A stretch of DNA of 64,000 nucleotides from assembly GCA_963971405.1 (NCBI GenBank), contig OZ020486.1, positions 39,021,419 to 39,085,418 on the forward strand. Direction: 5' to 3'. The translations under genes were made by a program, and so were the position numbers. The notes beneath the pieces are model-generated. The model saw only the letters and a list, made by a program, of their open reading frames with translations, searched no databases and was not told the origin of the DNA. The stretch comes from Psococerastis gibbosa. Lineage: Eukaryota > Arthropoda > Insecta > Psocodea > Psocidae. Shown here piece after piece: positions 45,863 through 57,683 of the stretch (positions are counted from its first letter, which is position 1; each line of letters starts with the position of its first letter).

Positions 45863-46297
45863 TACGAAATCCCGCCGATTTCTATAATTGATTGCTTTTC
45901 GAACACATTGCGGGAGGAGCCGGATTTGCCCCTGGACATTTTCGTTGCTCCATCACACGTGACTGATGTATTGTTCATGCGGGCGCTTGCGGGCGGGAAT
46001 AATAGCAGAGCTGCAGTTTTGGACAGCAAACGTAAGGAGTGGTTCACAGTATGTTCTCTTCGTGACATGTCATTGTACAATATTGATTGTTCATGTGAAT
46101 TCGTCACTAGGCAACTGATGTTAAGAGATGTAGAAGAGAGTTGAAGCAGAAGTTATTGGAGTGGGTGTGTGTTCACTGGGCTTGACGGATTCTTATCCTT
46201 CCTGATGGTTCAAGAGGCTGGGGTTATATGATAGATTTTACAATCATTTCTTTAGCTTTCAGGTCTGCAATGTACGTAAGTACATTTTTCAGCATAG

Positions 46298-46445
46298 AAC
46301 TGAAATTAGAGGATATAGAAAAAACTGGGCTTGGCAGGATTCGAACTCACGATCGTCGATCAACGCCTAACCTGGGCGTCCAGTGTTTTCTATGTCCTTT
46401 AATTTCAGCAATAACGAGAAGTTTACCTCTTCAACCAAAGTTAAC
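46298..46445 (-). mobile_element. tRNA-like SINE (family 2), minus strand
   Basis: On the minus strand 'ggttgaagaggtaaac' leads to the tRNA-like 'cccaggttaggcgttgatcg', a B-box-like GAGTTCGAATCC, and the tail 'tatcctctaatttcag'. It aligns with 57684-57790. Confidence 0.6.
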
Positions 46446-46469
46446 TTCTTCTTTTTCTGCTTCTTCTTC

Positions 46470-46660
46470 TACTTCTTCTTCCTCTTCTGGCTCTACAGCC
46501 CTTGATGAGCTTTGGTCTGCTGTACATCACTCCTCCAGTCATCTCGATTTTGTAAGACGTTCCACCATCTACGGTAACCTACTCGCGATGGTCATTCCCT
46601 ACTCGCGATGGTCAGTTTCTAACTCATCCTTCCAGCGTTTTCGAGGACGTCCCACCAGTA
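46470..46660 (-). pseudogene. RTE-like LINE 3' end, third copy
   Basis: The minus-strand frame has VGRPRKRWKDELETDHRE, then a stop; later RWW..LQNRDDWRSDV and AHQGL appear in another frame. A 20-bp tandem duplication (46577-46616) caused the break. A GAA-rich tail lies beyond the stop (46442-46490). Confidence 0.7.
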
Positions 46661-48202
46661 ACATACAATCTGCTTACAAACGAGTAAAACACAGAATTGC
46701 GCAACTTCTCTTTCGGCAGTTGGAAAAGTGCCCATGAAACCTTGAAATGTGGATTATTTTGAAAACAGACAGACAGGTATAGGCATAATTTTGTTGCAGG
46801 AGTTGTTTCAACACTTGCGAGCCTGGCAATTAACACCTGGCTGTCCATTTCTAATTACATGAATTACCCTACTGCCCAATTACCGTCAGGTTCCAATCTA
46901 GGTACAGCCAGTTGTGTGCGCATTAAGGATACTGTACCAGGAAGCACACTTGTCTTTATTTAACTCTTTTGGAATATTGGGGGCATTAACACTGCTGATT
47001 GATACCGATTTGGTAGCAGTGGCGGGTACTGGTAGACACTATTGGTCTTATGTAAATACGAGTATATACATTTTGGCCAGTGGAAAACTGAAGCCCGTCC
47101 ACGATAGTTGCGCCACTGCCCCCCCCCCTATATAGAACTCTATGCAGACCCATCATAGCTACGTGTGTTATGGCTGCGTCATAGATCAGTAGGCCTAAAT
47201 TTTCAGTTCCACCTACTTCTTATTATGACATAAACTACTCCGATTGTGAAACAGCAAAAGTCAAGTCACGGCCGACCGGGGCATTTCCATCAAAACCCAT
47301 TTCTATTTCTAAATTGCATGATTTTGAATCCGTGATTATTTTCGCATAAACTACTAAAATATCCCACTTAACTTCACCCGCTCTTTTTTAAAACGAGCCA
47401 GAGGCAAGGCTAGCTTTATGGCCGAGTTATTTATTGATTATTAATTCAATGCACTATGGTTCGTGCGTAATTTGAGCGCACATGTTGAGCTTATGGTGGT
47501 TGCGTTGCTCTTATTCTTCTTGTAGAATGTGGGTGATGCAGCCTCGGGCAATGTGATTAAGACGCGGACTGTTTTTTTTTTCTTGTGTAGAATGTCTCGG
47601 GCCTGTTTGATAACGAAGAAGGATGATGAAGCTGCATTAAATAGATACTTTTACTTTCTTTAGACTGTCTGTTTTGACCAGGGGTTGTTGAGAGTTGGGA
47701 CACGTTGAGAGAACGGCTTCTTCGTCTATTACATCTTCAATCGAAGATTGGCGATCATTATGGCAATTGTAGTCATGATGACTTCAGTGGGGAATTGTAA
47801 AGCCAACGTTTCCCGTCACCTTCTTACTTGCATCCTTATGCCATTGACTCTTCATTGAGTTCCTCAACCTTCGGGCCAGTTTCCCAAGCCAACAAGCGAG
47901 TGCGCTGCACAGGAAAGACTAGGTTTTTCGCTTATCCCGGCTCCAATTCTTTCCCCTATCTGTTCAGTTTTAGCCTGGTCTGGGTCTTCTTAGTCCAAAT
48001 GGGTACCATACCTCCATGGGAAGGTAAAAACACGGCTGCCTAGCTGCCAATTTCTGGAATGCGTCGTCTGCTTGTACCTGAATGAATGAAATGAATGTAA
48101 CGAAATATAAAACAATTAATGCACAATAATTGTTGGGCCACCCTAAGTAGACCTGTAGCTATTTTCCCTACCTAAAACTACAAATAAAATTAGACATATA
48201 CT
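46661..48202. other. Unassigned stretch
   Basis: CAGTGGCG at 47019 and CGCCACTG near 47110 could be the ends of a 100-bp MITE, but the flanks do not match. No gene recognised. Confidence 0.35.
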
Positions 48203-48281
48203 ACTGGCTTTATAGCCCTTACTCCGCTAGGTTGGCTTAGTAATAGAACAAAAAAAGTCCTTATTTATTTATTTATTTACT
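48203..48281 (+). mobile_element. tRNA-derived SINE (family 1), 3' end
   Basis: 'ctccgctaggttggcttagt' followed by 'aatagaac' and a TTTA tail. Confidence 0.75.
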
Positions 48282-48360
48282 ACTGACCAGTACCAGTACA
48301 GTATTATTAAACTAAACTTACATATTAATAACATAGTTCACATAATCACATAACGGTCTC

Positions 48361-48490
48361 ACTTCACCCGAAAGGTTGTCGATTTGCTACATTTTCTCGC
48401 CATGAAAAGCAGGCGGTCCCGGGTCTTCCTAGTTGAGTCCCCTAGGTCTTCTTAGTAATAGAACAAAGAAGCCATTATTTATTTATTTAT
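48361..48490 (+). mobile_element. tRNA-derived SINE (family 1), internally rearranged
   Basis: 'acttcacccgaaaggttgtc', 'caggcggtcccgggtcttcc', then a shortened body and a TTTA tail. The central body segment is deleted. Confidence 0.7.
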
Positions 48491-49956
48491 ATAGTCCACT
48501 ATTTCAAATATGGGTTCCACCTCTTCCCGTCTCATCAGCCATTCCCGGATGAATTTGGGAAATGCATAGGTGGTGCCCATTCTGGGACACGTGATACCAC
48601 AACCAAATAACCATTAGAAGCAATTGTTGCATCCAAAACCAAAGCATCAAAAAAAGTAACACTAAAGAACGTAAATTTGGTAATGATACCACTCAAGTAA
48701 GCATTCAGGCTGCACCTGAACTTCAATAATGTTTTCAATGCTGATGCCTAGCATTACCTGTCCTATACCAATCAGTTACGATGATAATTTATGTGCTACC
48801 TGACACAACCCGCCTCACAGCCCTGCAAGGTAAGTTAGAAGCGCCATGTGCTGGCATGTATTAAAAAGGCGCTCAGTAATTTGTTTGCGCTATATATCAC
48901 AATAATGAGCGACGAAAAACACGCTGACAGCCTCTCATTACATCTACTTAGTCTACTGTGTAAATTTCCAGGAATACCAACCTTATAGCCCCTGCATATC
49001 ATCCAGGTGCACAAGGTGATTAGTAAGTACCAACATAAAACGCTTTCTGTGCCTTATGCGCCGACAAGAATGACTTACATTGCCATATAAAATGTTATGG
49101 TGAACCTAAATAGAGTTGTATTAAATAATAGTGACGGCTGAATGCTATACGCCGAGCGCCATCTTTAAATATATGTGTGGCCGCCGTGTATTGCAGTAAT
49201 GTACGCGAATTGTTTTTACTTTATTATATTATTTATATTATACTTTATATTGTACTATATTATATTCCTCTTCTTTGTTTCGTCTGGTATTGCCAAGTCG
49301 TACAATAAGTGCTATAAGGATAACATGGGGGCATTCATAATGCGTATTAAATTTGGTAACGCCTCCTCCCCCCTAAATTGGAGGCAAAATCCGCCCTTGC
49401 GTAGTGGCTGCATGAAAATTCATAGACGAGGAGAGAACATAAATGCACATGTTTGCAATCACTGCTAGACAGATAACTGCGCTCAAAAATATTGTCATAA
49501 CCCTCTTAAATAACCTTCTATCCATTTCTATGGAATGCCTCCACCTTCAATAGTCTTTTATCTTTAAACAAAAACTAGTATAATGGGCTAAATTAGCTTT
49601 TGTCGCCATGACCAGTGGCTTATTCACGATTTCGGTGCATTCTGATCCAAGCACGAAGTGGATTGCCTCACTTGACTGTCATAAGTCCCATTAACCGCCT
49701 CACTTATCGCCCAAATTGTACTTTTGGCGTAGCCTGCAACATTGGATGGGGGATTCACGAATTTTGATTGTTATAGCCAAGATTGAGTAGCTCGGTGTGA
49801 AGGACTGATTTACAGATTATATAGACGTAGAGTCACGCCTGAGTTCCTCATATTTTTACCGTCCCCTTGAACTATTTAAAGGTATGCACAATAACGCAAA
49901 TTAATGTTTTAATACATAACATACCGCACTTAAGAAATTTATATAATCAGTCAATA
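48491..49956. other. Unassigned stretch
   Basis: A minus-strand frame (48535-48738) contains FDALVLDATIASNGYLVVVS and looks protein-like, but I cannot assign it. A MITE right end (ccgcccttg) is at about 49390. Confidence 0.35.
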
Positions 49957-50238
49957 CTATTTTACGGCAGAGAGTTCCAATTTTTCGGCATCAACCTTGT
50001 AGTTTACAGAAATGTATTTCTTGATGGCTTGCAGTGAAAAACCAACGCGTCCTTTCAAATTCTTCACGGCAGCAATGTCAGATGTTTTCGGGTGAGTTGA
50101 CTTTACTTGGGGCTTCTTGTTATTTGCAGCAGCTGCTGATGGCTTCTTCGGGGTCCTTGCCTGAGCTGGAGCGGTTAGAGCAGTTGTGTCTGCAGCAGAA
50201 TCAGACGTTTCGAGAGATGTGTTTGCTGATCTCTTCTT
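49957..50238 (-). pseudogene. His1: Truncated histone H1 gene
   Basis: A minus-strand frame reads an Ala/Thr/Pro/Lys-rich tail (TPKKPSAAAANKKP), then HPKTSDIAAVKNLKGR, FSLQAIKKYISVNYKVD and AEKL before a stop at 49957-49959. This is the winged-helix globular domain of linker histone H1, whose usual form is HPxT...IKxLKERxGSSxxAIKKYI...YKxDxxKL. Two to three residues are missing after TSD, the conserved ERGGSS is GRVGFS, and the frame stops where APFIKKYLKxAV should follow. There is no ATG in the frame and the Lys-rich tail is gone. I read it as a broken or retroposed H1 copy; a partial gene with introns is less likely. Confidence 0.75.
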
Positions 50239-50244
50239 TCCCCC

Positions 50245-50730
50245 TCACGTGGTCCGATAATATACGCAACTGCCAGTCTGTGGTGGAGCCTATTTATTGC
50301 TCAGATTGCCCAATTTTGCAAGAACTCTTTCAAAAATGCAGTGGGGAATGAAAAAGGCTCAGACGTTTTGCTTATATTCGCGTCTACGGCCTTCTCCGCT
50401 CGCGTGGTCGGATAATGCACGCAACTGCCTGCCTGTTGGAGGTCGAGCCTCAGATTGCCGAAATTTGCAACACTTCTTTTTAAAAGATGCTGTCAGGAAC
50501 GAAAAAAAGCTGAGAAGTTTTGCTGATATTCGCGTCCACGGCCTTTCCCCTCACGTGGTCAGATAATATACGCAACTGCCTGTCTGTGGTGGAGCCTCAC
50601 ATTGCCCAAATTGGCAATAATCCTTTCAAAAATGCAGTACGGAACGAATGAAGCTGAGAAGTTATGCTGAAATTCGGGCCTACGGTCTTCCCCCTCACAT
50701 GGTCGGATAATATACGCCACTGCGCGCAGG
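50245..50730. repeat. Tandem repeat, about 145-155 bp unit, 3.3 copies
   Basis: 'cccctcacgtggtc(c/a/g)gataatatacgc' recurs at about 50243, 50396, 50549 and 50692. Units share 'aactgcctgtctgtggtgga', 'gcctcagattgcccaaattt' and 'gaagctgagaagttttgctg'. The first unit abuts the histone H1 remnant. Confidence 0.85.
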
Positions 50731-51476
50731 TGTTCGCCTGCAGGAGCAAGAGTGCTGTAGCTCGCAGCTGCTGCAGATGTAAATACAAGTTCTACAACAA
50801 TCGCAACAGAAATCATATTCTTTTGTACGGACCAGGGACCCTCCTCTTCCTTCCTTACTTCCTATCTTCGCCGCTCCAGTTTTTTCTTCTCTATTTTTAG
50901 GGTAGTAACTGGTAAGACATCATAAGATGAATTAATTATTAGTCTCTTCTGAGCAGAACTGTGGGTAATTTTGTAATTTGGTAACTTGAGGTTTCACATT
51001 GGGTCCCTCTAGTTACACCAGCCAGGTTGCTGCTGAGGTAGCCCGTGCACTAAGTACTGTCTTTGCAAGTCAGATTCCAACAAGAGCCACTGTGCTCCCT
51101 CCAAACTACGCCGAGTATAGAATAGAATCTGTTTATGGCGTAGCCAACCTTGGATAGATCGATGGAAGATGAACGTTAAAGACTGACCCCTTGACCTGGC
51201 CAATATTGACCAGCCTCAATATGACCTGCCCCGCTATATCATCGAGTCAGGCACCACTAGGTGACACAAAAACTTTGCGCCACATCCATTAGCCAGGCAC
51301 ACACACACCACAATCTCCTTTGACCGCTATTGATGTGAGCCTGATCCACCAATCAGATGAACTAATTTCAACAGGGTCAAAGCTGTTAATGGCGCATGGC
51401 TGTGCTAAGTTAAATAACGTCAGTTCTTGCTTGAAAATGGATACGTCAAGCGTGGAGAGCCACTGAAGACATTTCG
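50731..51476. other. Unassigned stretch with a short open frame
   Basis: After 'ccctctag' a plus-strand frame (about 51010-51171) reads SYTSQVAAEVARALSTVF and continues to YRIESVYGVANLG-stop. The composition is protein-like, but I cannot identify it. Confidence 0.3.
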
Positions 51477-51849
51477 CTCATGCACGAGAAAAGTGACACA
51501 TTTCTAAGTATTGACTTTTGAGATAATTCAAATTTTAGTTCGTAGTTTTAGTTTTTACTTGTAGTACTATCGAGGCACTTAATACTTTTGAGATGTGACA
51601 GTTTACTTGAAAGAGAAGTGTAATTACCACGTCAACGCCTGGAGCACATTCCGAATTATGTCAGTATTGCCAAACCCGAAGTAGTCAAACTTGACAATGG
51701 ATCAGTGACAAAACGCAATCTTATGGAAACAAATTAAACTAGATATGTGACACTACATTCATAAAATTCGCTATATTTTCCTCGACATTTTTGTATAAAT
51801 AACTCAATTTTGCAATTTTTTGAAATGTGTCACTTTTCTCGTGCATGAG
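51477..51849. mobile_element. MITE with perfect 28-bp terminal inverted repeats
   Basis: The element begins CTCATGCACGAGAAAAGTGA and continues CACATTTC; the right end is the exact reverse complement. 373 bp, AT-rich, non-coding. The flanks show no clear target duplication, so the superfamily is open. Confidence 0.85.
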
Positions 51850-52299
51850 TGATTTATTGATTACCTGTTGGCTGTTGTGGCCGTTAAATTTAGGTGCAGG
51901 CAGGGAAGTGAGTGAAGTTACTACTTGCTACTTAATTTCAGTGTTACAAAGCGAAGATTGTGAAGATTAAAGAATTATTCTGCAGTTTTATTCTAAAATA
52001 AAAATCTAAGTTAGAAGATATCTATATCTATACTTATAAATTCACAGATTTCGGCCAGGCTTGATTAACTGTAAGCTGCTGCCAGGATTTTTTTTTTCGG
52101 GGGGTAGGGCTGTTGTGCGGTGACTTAGCTTACCTAGTATTAAGCGCGAAGTAGTAAGGTTTCCACAGTTCCACAGTTTACCGTTTATAGTTAACTACCT
52201 CACCCCAAGAGGAGAGTCTAAATTCACCTCGGCCTGGGCCCTGCTTAGTAATAGTAATTATAATAATGCCCTGAAGGACCAAGGCTTACTTACTGGTCC

Positions 52300-52568
52300 C
52301 TTGTCAATGCCAACGATCCCATGGATTTTTGGACATTATTTATACTGTTTCCGTAAGAATGCTGGGCCATTGGCATACTGGTATGCGTCCCCAAAGTCAA
52401 CCAACACCGGTTACAAGCGATAGTGGACAATTAAGCTGCGACAAGCTTACCATTGACGCAGTGTATAGGTAGTAGGTGGAAGCATGGCTTAAACAAGTAC
52501 AGATACGAGTCAAAGCCCTGGGCCCTGCTTACTCCACCTTGATCAAAACGATCGATCGGCTCTCACCT

Positions 52569-52570
<2 letters not shown>
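52300..52570 (+). repeat. Dispersed repeat D, 3' half
   Basis: 'cttgtcaatgccaacgatcc', 'catggatttttggacatta', 'ggttacaagcgatagtggac' and 'agtacagatacgagtc' recur at 52855-52965, 56820-56955, 58080-58180 and 63222-63420. Confidence 0.65.

Positions 52571-52600
<30 letters not shown>
52571..52600. repeat. Poly-T run, 30 bases
   Basis: A pure T homopolymer directly before a repeat D copy; it may be the poly-A tail of a minus-strand retroposon. Confidence 0.95.
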
Positions 52601-52604
<4 letters not shown>

Positions 52605-52606
<2 letters not shown>

Positions 52607-52965
52607 TTAATCGCATACAAACAATTTAATGAATGTATCCGATTGACCTTTTCAGTCGCCTCTGTAGGTTATTACCTGTGATGAGTACGACGCGACTCCG
52701 ATTGCATGGCGTGTAAAGACTCGCACAAGTGCAAGCACGTTGCCACCTGGCCATCGAAGTCGATAAAACCCTGGATCCCCCCCTGACACAAGAGCCCAGA
52801 GTATTGGCATTGAGCAGTGCAGGACGCACGTTGCAGACAAAAAAGCTGGTCCACGATGGTAACCTACACCGGCTACAAGCGATAATAGACAAGATGTGAC
52901 AATCTTACCATAGTCGCAGTGTAACAGGTGGAAGCATGACTTAACCTAGTACAGATACGCAGGGA
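52605..52965 (+). repeat. Dispersed repeat D, long copy
   Basis: Begins 'taatcgcatacaaacaattt' and 'aatgaatgtatccgattgac', and passes 'gcacaagtgcaagcacgttg' to 'ctacaagcgataatagacaa' and 'agtacagatacg'. The internal piece 'agtattggcattgagcag' is shared with 53280-53330. Confidence 0.65.
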
Positions 52966-53330
52966 CGCCGAGTTTTAAAAATTCAGGGAGGGGGCAAGAA
53001 TTCGGTACTCTGGAAAGTATTAAGAAAATGCATTGGTAAATGGTTACTTAAAATAACTATAATGCAGAAAACGTTGATCGACGTACACTCCCTCTTTCTA
53101 TAAAATTATTGATTATTTATTTATATCTTGATGTTTTAAATATTAAAGGAGACAAAAAATAAACTGCACTAAGGGCTCTTTGCTTCTGGGGGGGGGGGGC
53201 GCTGCTTACTCCGCCTTGATCAAAACGATCGATCAGCTCTCACCTAATTAACACCCTAGCTGGATTCTCCCCTGACTCAAGAGACCAGAGTATTGGCATT
53301 GTGCAGCACGCAAGTTGCAGACAAAAAAGC
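52966..53330. repeat. MITE-like and repeat D fragments
   Basis: 'cagggacgccgag' followed by a diverged G-rich part and a G-run at 53189-53200 suggests a decayed MITE. Then 'ccttgatcaaaacgatcgat' repeats the sequence at 52540. Confidence 0.4.
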
Positions 53331-55416
53331 CGCACACTGCGCTTGGTTTGGGCCCCATAACTCACAGTGACCGCGGGTCAGAATCCAAATGGCTCATAAA
53401 CACTGCGCGATTGAGCGAGAGCGCATTAAATCACTAGTGGCACGATTAATTAATGCGTCGGGTATATTAACTGCATATTAGCGTGATAGTTCGTTGTGCT
53501 ATTGACAATTTTATAACGTCGATGTAGTATGAAATATTAATAATTAATTTAATTACCTTGCTATAGTGTGCTGTAGGTTGTTATAGGTCAAAAGGACAGG
53601 TGTAATTTTTCTAAATTAATTTGAATATTTACTGATATTTTCTATTTGGACAGAGAACGTCCGAATTGGGATGTGAAATTGAAATTCTAAACGTTATCCT
53701 AAAATTTCATAACCTCCGCGCTTGGCTGTACGTTCTGTATCAAGAATCCCAGCTGCCTGAGATCTGCGCTCACTCCTAATATAAAACCTGCCCAGGTCCA
53801 TGCGAGAGAAGCTGATGTCCGAGGTGGTGCCAGAAATGACAGAGGCTCACCACAGGCTGCAGTGCTCAAAGATGGAAGGACATGGTGGTGATACTAACAT
53901 ACGCCCCCTATTCTTCTGCATTTGGGGATCGGGTCCCATGGTATATTATAGTTCCCACAGGGTGACTCACGCACACTTGTGTCTCCAGACGACCTTTATG
54001 CTCCTGTAGGGGTTCGATTGCAATCCTGCCGCGAGTTGCGCCGGCACGTCCCTCACGTGAGAATGCTCCTCCTCAATGGAATTCTTCACCGAATTACCTT
54101 CTTCTTCTTTATCTTCACTTCTTCTTCCGTACATCAATCTTCTTTCTCGCGTCAGGTGGTGTAGTTCTCACCGCTACCACCGAGTTAACCGTCCCAAGAA
54201 TTTGGGAAGTGTGGTTCTTTTTGGTATTTATTCATCCATCGTGTAGATGTAGATTAGCACCTCCTTTCACCATTGACATCATAGTTGAGATGAACGGTTT
54301 TGTGATGATAATGATACGCGTCACATGACTTATAAATAGGTGTGTAATTGCCTCCAAAAGAGAGACTTTTGCCACAATATTGGCTCTGAAAAAGAGACAC
54401 AGCTGCCGAGTGCCGCCCAATTGTGGGTAGAAATAATGTTTCTAATATTAAAAACAAGCTAAATATTTCTTACAAATATATTGCGCGAACCCAACTGGCC
54501 TAGGAAGAACTATCCCAACAGAGAGCAAGAAAAGAAAATATTTTCTAAAATCGACCACCCAATTGAGAAGCATAATATTACGTCATGGTTAAGAAAGAAA
54601 ACAAAATATTGGCAAAACTCATTGATTCCACTCCCTACTGCTCAGCTGCCACTGCGGGCTCCAACATAAAAGCTTTGTTCTGCAGCATAAGATGAAAATA
54701 ACCTCCTGCAGCATAAATCAAACGAGTTGGGAGAGTCTGCAGAGGCAAGTGCAAGAATTCACCTTGGCAAGGGGTTGGGACACCAGCAGGTTGTTGCATT
54801 GTGCAAACTCGCTCACAAGGGGCTTACACAATTTCTTATGCAAGGTGAGTTTTTCGAGCAACCCCTTAACGGAGGGTAGCCCAAGGTCAATTTTTCAACT
54901 ACAGCGTTATTCCAGTAAATGAGCTGGATAAAATTGTCGTTGTTTGTTTATTTCTTGCGACTTTTGCTACTTGATTTGTACTTTGGAAATGAAATGGCTT
55001 CTTGCAGAGTATCTACTTTTACTGTGTCCTCAAGGAGTGTCGTCGGCGCGGCATCGGCGTTTCTAGCTGACTCTGTTGAGAACGCCTTCTATGTTTAGGG
55101 TGAAAGTTCTCAGGTCGTAATCGATTTTTCTGGAGAGTGTCAACTTCGTTCTACTCATAGGGCGAGGACTTGCTGAGTATAGTTTTTGCCAGATTTATTT
55201 TAATTGCTGTTTTTAAGAATTCGCATCAAAAACTCAAAAACTTTATTATAGGTATGTTTTGAAGGTATGTACTCAGTACTGTAGGTATACATTGAAAGAA
55301 GATTATTCTAGCAGAAAGACGAATGGCAAGAGTTCCTGCGGGCGAATAATATTTCGGATTACTTCAATGACTATGGCTGCAATGTCCATGCCATGCATAT
55401 AGTACAATATGCGTGC
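53331..55416. other. Unassigned stretch
   Basis: ORFs at 53800-54009, 54232-54457 (minus), 54481-54669 and 54692-54922 have no recognisable domain, start context or splice evidence. Confidence 0.4.
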
Positions 55417-55538
55417 AGGGACGGTTCCAGCTCATTTCTTTGGGGGGAGGGGGGAGGGTAGTTGTGGGTCAAAATAGGAAAAACAGGATCGATTAAATCA
55501 GAGCATAATAAATTAATTCACAATATATTTACCAAATT
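55417..55538. mobile_element. hAT-like MITE (GGACGGAT type), cut by a SINE
   Basis: CAGGGACGGTTCCAG, G-runs, 'gggtcaaaataggaaaaaca' and 'gatcgattaaatcagagca' match 33062-33228 in reverse. The other end is replaced by the SINE copy that follows. Confidence 0.65.
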
Positions 55539-55540
55539 TT

Positions 55541-55646
55541 TGTTGAGTGTTGAGTTGAGTGTAAGAGAGTGTTTTATAGCCCTAATTCCTCCAGGTTGGC
55601 TTAGTAATAGAACAAAACGTCAATATTTATTTATTTATTTATTTAT
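55541..55646 (+). mobile_element. tRNA-derived SINE (family 1), 3' end
   Basis: 'gagtgtaagagagtg', 'tatagccctaattcctccag', 'gttggcttagtaatagaac' and a long TTTA tail. Confidence 0.8.
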
Positions 55647-55786
55647 TGAAGCATCCTATCCGGCTTTATTGAAGATTTCGATGTTATAACACATAAAGAA
55701 AATAAATTTCTATTAGACTAGGTACATTTTGTAGAGGTCTCAGTGCAAATAGACAGGCGATAATAATTCAAACCTAATGGAACACT

Positions 55787-56074
55787 CAGGGGCGTAAAGT
55801 TCAGGGGGGGGGGGGCACGGTCCAACTTGCCCCCCCCCCAGCCTTGAGCATTGTAAGACGTGGTTCATACTTCATGGTCCCCTTTGCAGCAATATGCATA
55901 TAGGCATTCCTCTTTTAGCCTTGTAAAATCTACAGCTATACTTTACAACCATTAAAATGAGTAAAACCCTATTGTTTTGTTCTTATATTTTCAATTTTTC
56001 CTTAACCTGCCTGATGACGTCATAAGGTCTACTTAGTTTTGCCCCCGCCATCATTCTAAAACTTTACGCCTCTG
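55787..56074. mobile_element. hAT-like MITE (CAGGGGCGTAAAGTT type), complete
   Basis: The ends are CAGGGGCGTAAAGTT and AAAACTTTACGCCTCTG. GGAACACT flanks both sides (55779-55786 and 56075-56082). 288 bp. Sister of 32704-33009. Confidence 0.92.
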
Positions 56075-56819
56075 GGAACACTGTTGTTTTATTTATTTTT
56101 TTTTGTCCACAAATCCTTTTTTACTATATGTAAAAGACTTTCTGGCTTCTAGTAAGAGGTCAATCAAAAGCACAGATTTTATTTTGTGCCGTCAAAACCG
56201 TATCCTGGAAAAGATATCCTAGATACGCGTCTGGATTTAGGGCAAATCAAATTCTAACCCAGATAATTGATAAATTATACATGAACCGACAGAACACAAA
56301 ACTATTCAAAATAGGGCTTCAAATTTTGAGATCGTAACAAGTATTTTGTAACCACCCCAGATAGGTGGCATAGACAGTATATTGCTCCCCTCATGCTGCC
56401 CATATCTGGTCCGGTCCGACCTGTTGTGTACAGCCCAACAGCATAAAGCCGGTCGTTCCAGTTTCTACAGCCTTTGCCGCAAGCTGCTGCTTGAAACCTA
56501 TCATTCTGCAGGTAAATCGCATTATAATCTGACTGATATAATGCTTTTGCTCTATAATTTTCAATTTCTGCCATAATAGACGACCACTCCTCTTTCATTC
56601 AAGTAGCCAGAACATCCTTTCGTATTGAGAATATTAAGGAGAGTGGCGGAAAATGAATGAAACTTGCCTTATTTTTATTATTTTGTCCTGAAGGACTTTA
56701 TATGAACATAGGCCTACTAAGAGAGGTTCATTGGTCCCTTGCCCAATATAGGACATTATATGAATATGAATATCAATATAGGACATTATTTACAATGTTA
56801 TTTACAATGAGTTTTTGGC

Positions 56820-56955
56820 TGTTATAATACCTCGTTGTCAACCTACACCCCGTACAAGCGATAATGGACAAACTGAGACAAGGTTACCATTGTGGGCTGT
56901 GGCAATATACCAGGCGAAAGCATGACTTAATCAAGTTTAGATACGAGTCATGCGA
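56820..56955 (+). repeat. Dispersed repeat D, 3' fragment
   Basis: 'cgtacaagcgataatggaca', 'aaggttaccattg' and 'gcatgacttaatcaagttta' match the other copies. Confidence 0.6.
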
Positions 56956-57284
56956 TAGTATTTTTAACACTATGCTTAGTTTATACAATGAGAGGGACAG
57001 ATAGCCGGACAGACACTTGTCAAAACCATTCTGTCCCAGACTGGGACTCACTGTCCTTATAAATATGACCTGCCTATAATGAAAATCGTGTTTTCAAAGG
57101 CATGTGTCTGTGTAAGACTAAAAGCCGTAGGCCCTATTGATGAACGATGAAAACATTCAATGTCTCCATTGAAGAGCATTCAGATCTAGATAAGTGGGGT
57201 AAAGAGTTCAGGGATTGTCTGTGGAACCAAGATGGAGATAACGAGGACAGCAGATGAAGATTGTGGGTGGTACCAGGGTTGTGC

Positions 57285-57435
57285 ACCGTAGCCAGGGGCG
57301 TCATTTGGGGTCCCAGAGGGGAGGGGGGTCATGTACCCCCCTGTGTGATTGAAAAAAATGCGAAAATGACCCTGACTAACGAGGAAATTGTTACAACCAT
57401 GATGAATATGTGCCTTATTGACATCTTACCCCCAC

Positions 57436-57469
<34 letters not shown>

Positions 57470-57470
57470 A
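57285..57470. mobile_element. hAT-like MITE end with 31-base poly-A run
   Basis: 'gtagccaggggcgtcatttg' with G and C runs is a hAT-like left end, followed by A-rich sequence and a pure A run at 57437-57467. No right end found. Confidence 0.4.
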
Positions 57471-57683
57471 CCGGGCTGCAATTATTTTTTATGTTTGGGT
57501 GTTGGGGTCAACATAATACGCATGTGACCAACAAGACTGCTGTTGATCGAAAATTTTGGTTGGGTTATACGTATGTCCCCTCTAACAAAGTATGGTTATG
57601 CAGCAATGTTATTATTATTACATTACGAATCATGTCAAAATACGAGCATACAAGTAGAGGATATTCATTAACTGTTCTTGTGC

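Noticed and set aside
46228-46737. 169-codon plus-strand frame
   Set aside because: It runs across a minus-strand SINE and the reverse complement of an RTE-like LINE tail; the Ser-rich part is the complement of the GAA tail.
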